Assembly (NCBI GenBank): GCA_949825025.1
Contig: OX463786.1
Span: 19,043,911 to 19,107,910, forward strand
Length of the DNA: 64,000 nt
Direction: 5' to 3'
Source of the DNA: Siphlonurus alternatus
Lineage: Eukaryota; Arthropoda; Insecta; Ephemeroptera; Siphlonuridae
How positions within the stretch are numbered: the first letter of the stretch is position 1; each line of letters begins with the position of its first letter. A model generated the notes under the pieces. That model saw only the letters and a program-made list of their open reading frames with translations, searched no databases and was not told the origin of the DNA. Positions 58,662 through 64,000 of this stretch are shown piece by piece. Both the position numbers and the translations under genes were made by a program.

Positions 58662-61600
58662 TCATCTGGACCTCCTGGTATTTCTTCGCTCCTGTTCTCC
58701 GATTCTCCAGATGGGACGCGAATGTCCTTCTGTTTGCTGCTGAATCCTCTGTGAGACCTCCTGGACTCGCCTGACAGCCAGGATGAGAGGTTGGGAAAGC
58801 AGCGTGGTTCCGAGGACAATGCCAGCAGCAGCATTCCTATCTAACCACGTGGCAGCAAATAATACATACTGTTGTATGTATTATTTTCATTTTAAGTTCA
58901 TTTTTTAATTAAAATTTTATTAAATAATTTTAGTTTTTTAATAAATTATATTTTTTAATATTTATTTATTTTTTATTTTATAAAAAAAATTGATATTTTG
59001 TATACAATATTTTATATTTATTTATTATATTTTAATACTTTTACAGGAACAATATATATTTATTTAATTTATATAAATTAATTTACCTGCATCGTTTGGC
59101 ATAACAAAAGTTAAAAAAACAAATCACATTCACTCACTATCTATCTTCAAGGGCTGGAAAACATTGAAAACTGGGAGTCCGATTAAGAAACAGTTATTAG
59201 AATACTCATTAAAATGCAAGTAAATTTAAAATTATTGATTGAGGAATGAATATATTGCCAAGTTATAAAAATAAATTGATAAGGAATGATCTACATTAGA
59301 AACATGATCAATTATAATAAATCCTCTTAATTTAAAAAATAATGCCACTTGGGATACTTACATTGTTGCTGTTTAATTTAATATTTTAGTATGTATATTA
59401 AATAATTATATGAAATTTTCGAACACACAGTTATAGGAAATATAATATATATAAAAATTCCCTGTTACATTTATCGTCGTAAAAACAAAAAAGAAACAAA
59501 TTTATTGGTTACATTGTTTATTAATATGTCATGTTAATTCTGTATTCATACAAGACAAGTAGTATCTGATAGCACTAAACAATTAATAAATTATTATGGA
59601 TCTGATTTTTCTGTTACTTATAATAATTTAAATATAAATAAATTGAATTATAAAAATTGTTGCTGTGCATTTTAATGACTATAATTTATGAATTACTAAA
59701 AGCTGCAATATTATATTATTATTTGCACTCTGAATTGCTCTTTATTTACAATTAAATAAATTAAATATAAATAATTCAATATAATTATATAAAAGCTTCA
59801 AGAATCTGCCACTGCAACAAACAGCGCTGCTCTGTTACAAAATTTACCTTCTAGAATTTCCTGCGCTCCTCTTCTCTCACCTCTGTAACAGCGTGTTTGA
59901 CAAGGCAGCTGTAGAGTGGTGCGCATCCAAACATTCTAATAATATAATCTTAGTTGTACATAAGGTTTAATATCATATCCTTTAACATTAAAATACTTTG
60001 TAAATGCTCCGTTAATTTGACTTCACTGCGCCGATTACAGCTGTTTTTATGATAGACCTTCTATAGTTTTATGTTCTCCATGACAGAAGGTTGGTAAAAC
60101 AGCGTGCTTGTCGGGCCTTCTCAGGATGGAATGTGCTCCCCCTTGACAACTGAAGTCAAGTGAAGGAAGGTTTTGAGGTGTTCTTTGCATTGGAACTTAT
60201 GGGAAATGTACTAGCTACACTAAGGAGTCTTTCGTTATCCCTTTTCTTCAGTATAATTAATGTCGTAATGTCTCGTATTGCATTCTACGGAAATGAACGA
60301 ACTCTTTTTGGTGATGAAATTGTTCTTCGTTCTTATACCTCAACCAAAATTATAAATCATAGGATAATTTAGTAGATTTATGACTTGAATAGCAAGCAAA
60401 TGAGACAAAATTTTTTAATGTCATGATATGTCCGTTGATATAAGCTCTATTTACATATGGAATTCTTATAAGACATGCCCGCATAAAGAAGAAAAACAGA
60501 TCGGAAGAGCATTTATTTTCTATCTACAAGCACTGACAAGCAGTCAGTCTTTGTTATATAATATGAGGTTTTAGACAAGGAGAAGCATTTAACAATTTAC
60601 TTTTTGCATTTATTAGCTTTTCTTAAAAAATATTGGGCAGTATTTTTTTTACTAACATTGCTAGGAGAAACCCAAAATGCAATGTCCAAAACACTCAACC
60701 CTGTACATTGGTTGTAATATGGGGTTATAGGACAATAAGGGCAATACATCACATCCTTCCTCCTTTGTCATTGATGCATAAGAGTTAAATTGTTACACAA
60801 TTTTTGTGTCTAAGCACTGGCTGCATGCAGTATTGCAACAGAGATGCTGACGGCCAAGTGTATCCCCGGCCTCCGCTGTCTTCCCTAAACCGAACTGTGA
60901 AACATGCACCTCTCATGTATACCTCTCATGTATAGAGAGGACGCACAAACTGGTTTAGATAGAATATTTTCAACTTTATATAACATATCATGTTAGCAAA
61001 ATTCTAACCATGATCAACACACCAGAGATTGTTCTTTTTTTTTTTTTCTTAAATACAAGTTGATTTTTAGCACACTGAAGGAAATAATATACAGACATGA
61101 AATTAGTGTAAATTTAATTTCATTTTAATTAAGACAATATGTACCTTCATGTCTAAATACAGTCGTTCTTAGATTTGTGAAATGTGCTGAGTACAAAATA
61201 TCTGAACTGTTTATGTGCAAGTCATCACTCTGTCTTTTTTTATGACATGTTTTGTGCTAAATATTATACTTTGAGCATGTCACAGGATTCACAGGAACAG
61301 GAATTATATTCAAAATACAGCATTTTCATTAAATTGTAACAATTTAGGTAAGGGAACTGAGGAAATTATCAATAAAATGGAAAGGCCATAATAATAATTG
61401 GAAATTAGTGAATTTAAATTTATAGCAATTTTATTTATTACAAATAGTTTACAATTAATATAGAATTTTCTTACAAATGGCTTTAATATTTTAAATTATA
61501 TGACTTATCCAAATTCATGTGAATTGCAATTTTCTCTAAACTATATCACATGGCAGATAACTATCTTCTAAATGGCAAGGGATTGTCAGTGTAAAATACA

Positions 61601-61773
61601 GAAAAAAACATGGGCTGTGAAAAAAAAAAGTAGACTCCATAAGGTACACGACTCTTACGTCTGCACCGACGGCGGCTCCAGGCAGGCTCACGCACAGACC
61701 CTTCAGCGTTCACCGTCGCGACCCTCCTACTCACCGGGGCTTCGCAGCGATCGAGCAGCCGAGGCCACCACAT
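58662..61773 (-). CDS. Possible small three-exon gene, unknown membrane protein (about 90 aa)
   Basis: Proposed exons, 5' to 3' on the minus strand: 61773-61735 (ATG, 13 codons, donor GTGAGT, phase 0), 59935-59881 (acceptor ATTAG, donor GTGAGA, phase 1), 58840-58662 (acceptor TTAG, stop TGA). The frames join without stops. Exon 3 encodes RNAAAGIVLGTTLLSQPLIL, a hydrophobic segment, then a basic, Gln/Arg-rich tail. All three exons are GC-rich islands in A/T DNA. However, exon 2 plus exon 3 are also open in a second frame (exon 3 then reads IGMLLLALSSEPRCFPNL), and exon 1's island is open on the plus strand too. The gene is therefore tentative and I assign no function. Confidence 0.3.
58860..59800. 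other. AT-rich stretch (intron of the preceding candidate)
   Basis: Nothing recognisable. Confidence 0.4.
60050..60150. repeat. Dispersed repeat with CCAGCGTGCTT-type core, copy 1
   Basis: AAGGTTGGTAAAACAGCGTGC and preceding TTATGTTCTCC match copies at 62255-62362 (GACCTCCTGGTTGTTCATGT, AAAACCAGCGTGCTT) and 63677-63775. The family is not identified. Confidence 0.5.
60160..61550. other. AT-rich stretch
   Basis: No convincing gene. A 13-base tandem (ACCTCTCATGTAT twice) lies at about 60909-60934. Confidence 0.4.
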
Positions 61774-61812
61774 GCAGCGGCCCGGGCACGACGCTTAAAC
61801 GGCATTCATTTT
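61640..61812. other. CpG-rich island
   Basis: An isolated GC-rich segment with many CpG. It contains the proposed exon 1 of the minus-strand gene. On the plus strand a frame is open from about 61650 to TGA at 61833 following an acceptor-like ATACAG. It may be a promoter island. Confidence 0.45.
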
Positions 61813-62254
61813 CAGGGCTAGTTGCGTCACGTTGATATTTTTAATTCGTTTATAAGGTCCAATTGCTAGAGAGTTTGTTATGTAATTACAATCCTCATTG
61901 ATGGAACATTTACCGAGTATTTCCGAACATACACGAGGAAAACCTAGATGTGATGGTCCATGTATTGTCAATGAAAAACAGCAATCAGATGAGAAGTGTC
62001 AATTTGGAGAGCGCCGAAGATTTAAATGGTCAATATATGTAACAAAAGTATTTAGACCTCGCCTCAACTTGTCATGATTTCTAAGTCCAGAATTAAGAAC
62101 TAGCGCACTATTTTATTTGTTTATTAAAAAAAGAGCTGAATTTTATAGCACTGGGTACATAGTTTTGCATATACCTCAGCTGCATTAGAAACTTTTCGCC
62201 CTGGGAGTACATCTGAATACCTCATCAAATTACACCAGGAATCAAGATCCAGAA

Positions 62255-62362
62255 TTTCCCCAGTAGAGACCTCCTGGTTGTTCATGTTCTCCTGTCCGCC
62301 AGGTTCGAAAACCAGCGTGCTTTTATTCCGTAGCAGCCTAGCGGGTCCGTATGGTCCCGGCA
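62255..62362. repeat. Dispersed repeat, copy 2
   Basis: GTAGAGACCTCCTGGTTGTT, CATGTTCTCCTGTCC, GAAAACCAGCGTGC, GGGTCCGTATGGTCCCGGCA. It contains an internal dyad ACCTCCTGG / CCAGGT-like. Confidence 0.65.
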
Positions 62363-62369
62363 TGTGTAA

Positions 62370-63150
62370 GTAAATAAATAATTATATTTATTATAATTCA
62401 AGGCGTTGAATGTGCGTCTGTGTTGACTAAGTAATGTTTTTTATTATTCAATTCAATTATTTAATCACTGGATGTACAAGTACAACATCATGGATTACGT
62501 CATTTTACAAAATAACAAACACTGAAACACTTTACAACAACCCATAATATAATAAAAACAGTTACTAACAAGGCATATATAAACAATATTAATTATTTAT
62601 ACATAAATATTTAAAAAATTACACTAGACAATATATCCTCAGGCAACTTATTGCTAAAAAAAACATCTTTACAGGATAAAATTCTTTGTTAATAAGTATT
62701 TTTTTAATTTTAATTTTTCCTTTTTAATTATCCATTTGTTTTTGTCAATTTGGTCATAGTAACTTTGTGATGCCAGCAGATTTGAATGAAAGAAAATAAT
62801 ATATTAATATATTTTAAAAGAAAATGAATGGCATTGAAACCAATCAATGTCAATCAATGTCAATTAATTTTGAAAACAAATTCAGTGCAATTTATTTATT
62901 ATAATTTACTATGTACACTTACATTACCAAATAATAAACTTAGAGTAATATACAAATTTATATTTATTTATTGCGTTACATTTTCTTTTCTCGATATTAA
63001 TTTACTCATTGCTGCATGTTGATATTATTTGTTTTCTTTGTTCCAATATACAGTCAATACGTAGAACAACAAAAGACATGAGAATAATTTATAATTTCCA
63101 ATATAATGATAAATATTCTGACTAATTTAAAAAAAATAAATCCTTGAAGT
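62370..63150. other. AT-rich stretch
   Basis: Nothing supported. A TTTAATCACTGGATGTACAA start near 62460 weakly resembles the element end at 32187. Confidence 0.35.
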
Positions 63151-63157
63151 ACCTATA

Positions 63158-63488
63158 TTAAGGTAGAGATAATATGTATCAGCTGGCCCAATGCTAAAAA
63201 AATCCCATTCATAAAAATTATGAAAAAAATTTAAAATGTTCTCCTCAACATCCCCTATCAGTAGGTAAAATATCAGGTATACAAAAACGAGCTAGTTTTC
63301 GAGTTATGAATTTTTAAATTAGAGAACTTTAAAAATTCATAACTCGAAAACTAGCTCGTTTTTGTATACCTGATATTTTACCTACTGAGAGGCGATGTTG
63401 AGGAGAACATTTTAAATTTTTTTCATAATTTTTATGAATGGGATTTTTTTAGCATTGGTCCAGCTGATACGTATTATCTCTACCTTAA
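63158..63488. repeat. Near-perfect hairpin element, type C relative
   Basis: The ends TTAAGGTAGAGATAATATGT / ACGTATTATCTCTACCTTAA. The arms contain AAACTAGCTCGTTTTTGTAT and its complement, directly comparable with 55535-55896. Confidence 0.92.
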
Positions 63489-63676
63489 ACAATTTTATTT
63501 AAATATATTTTTTTTATCCTGCACATCAAATTAAAATATTGAATATTTAAATTATCATTTAAATAATTAAAACAATATAGGCTCGTAATTAAAATAACTA
63601 TATTTAAAACTTAATGTAATAAAGCTATGAATTGATTACAAAAAAAAAATGTATCATTAAAGTTCCTGAATATCCC

Positions 63677-63775
63677 GAGTAGAGACCTCCTAGTTGTTTA
63701 TGTTCTTCTGTCCAGGAGGTTGGAAAACCAGCGTGCTTGTAGCCTGACGGGACCGTACGGTCTCCCCGCATGTGA
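63677..63775. repeat. Dispersed repeat, copy 3
   Basis: GTAGAGACCTCCTAGTTGTT, TGTCCAGGAGGTTGG, AAAACCAGCGTGCTTGTAGC, GGGACCGTACGGTCTCCCCG: the same order as copy 2, with a palindrome GGGACCGTACGGTCTC. A (CT)n tract follows at 63803-63820. Confidence 0.65.
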
Positions 63776-64000
63776 TGTGTGATACTGGCGGTGTTCAACC
63801 TCGCTCTCTCTCTCTCTCTCGTTTATTTGCTATAATTACCTGTTAGGTTAGATGTTGTTGATACTATTTTATTGTACTGTGATTGTACGAAATCCAAATA
63901 TTATGTAAATTTGATTATACGTGGTTATTCTAATTGAACTTTGGATCAAATAAAAAAATAATAAGTCTTAGAAAAATATGTAATTTTAGAATCTCAATGA

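Overview
The window is AT-rich animal nuclear DNA, most likely from an insect. The evidence is a pair of chemosensory-protein (CSP/OS-D family) genes, a pair of proline-rich cuticle-like secreted protein genes, GT-AG introns with arthropod TATA/initiator promoters, and dense short interspersed elements. I cannot name the species; a hemipteroid insect is a guess. Gene density is low. Coding exons stand out as GC-richer islands in an A/T background full of microsatellites, hairpin-forming miniature elements (MITEs) and SINEs.

Layout. 0-16 kb: almost no recognisable genes. It holds a putative first exon of a secreted or membrane protein on the minus strand (11.1-11.2 kb, with a TATA box), a cysteine-rich ORF at 14.3-14.6 kb, an orphan exon-like ORF at 6.7 kb, several SINEs and small inverted-repeat elements. 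16.2-19.7 kb: an anomalous GC-rich block that starts with a promoter-like cluster (RFX X-box, CRE, E2F-like sites) and carries many very stable CCC-NNC-GGG hairpins, four of them in a row at its right end; I recognise no gene or element in it. 20-25.8 kb: MITEs, SINEs and AT-rich filler. 25.8-35.6 kb: two minus-strand two-exon paralogues encoding secreted proline-rich proteins, each with a tiny Met-Ile first exon.

38.7-45.7 kb: a plus-strand five-exon gene for a 402-residue multi-pass membrane protein, possibly a very divergent class A GPCR. Its introns are packed with hairpin MITEs lying next to splice sites. 46.8-54.8 kb: two tandem plus-strand CSP genes, both with the coding start directly after a splice-acceptor-like AG, a phase-1 intron, and the cysteine pattern C-x6-C-x18/19-C-x2-C. 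58.6-61.8 kb: a possible small three-exon minus-strand gene (about 90 residues, one hydrophobic segment). The rest is AT-rich and repetitive.

Three repeat-level patterns stand out. (1) SINEs with a 5S-rRNA-derived head and SINEs with a tRNA-derived head share the same body sequence. (2) The palindromic octamer TGACGTCA (a CRE) occurs 18 times by hand count, mostly as pairs inside hairpin MITEs but also at the 3' end of the receptor-like gene. (3) MITEs lie within tens of bases of several splice sites and promoters. All calls were made by reading the sequence; no database search was possible.
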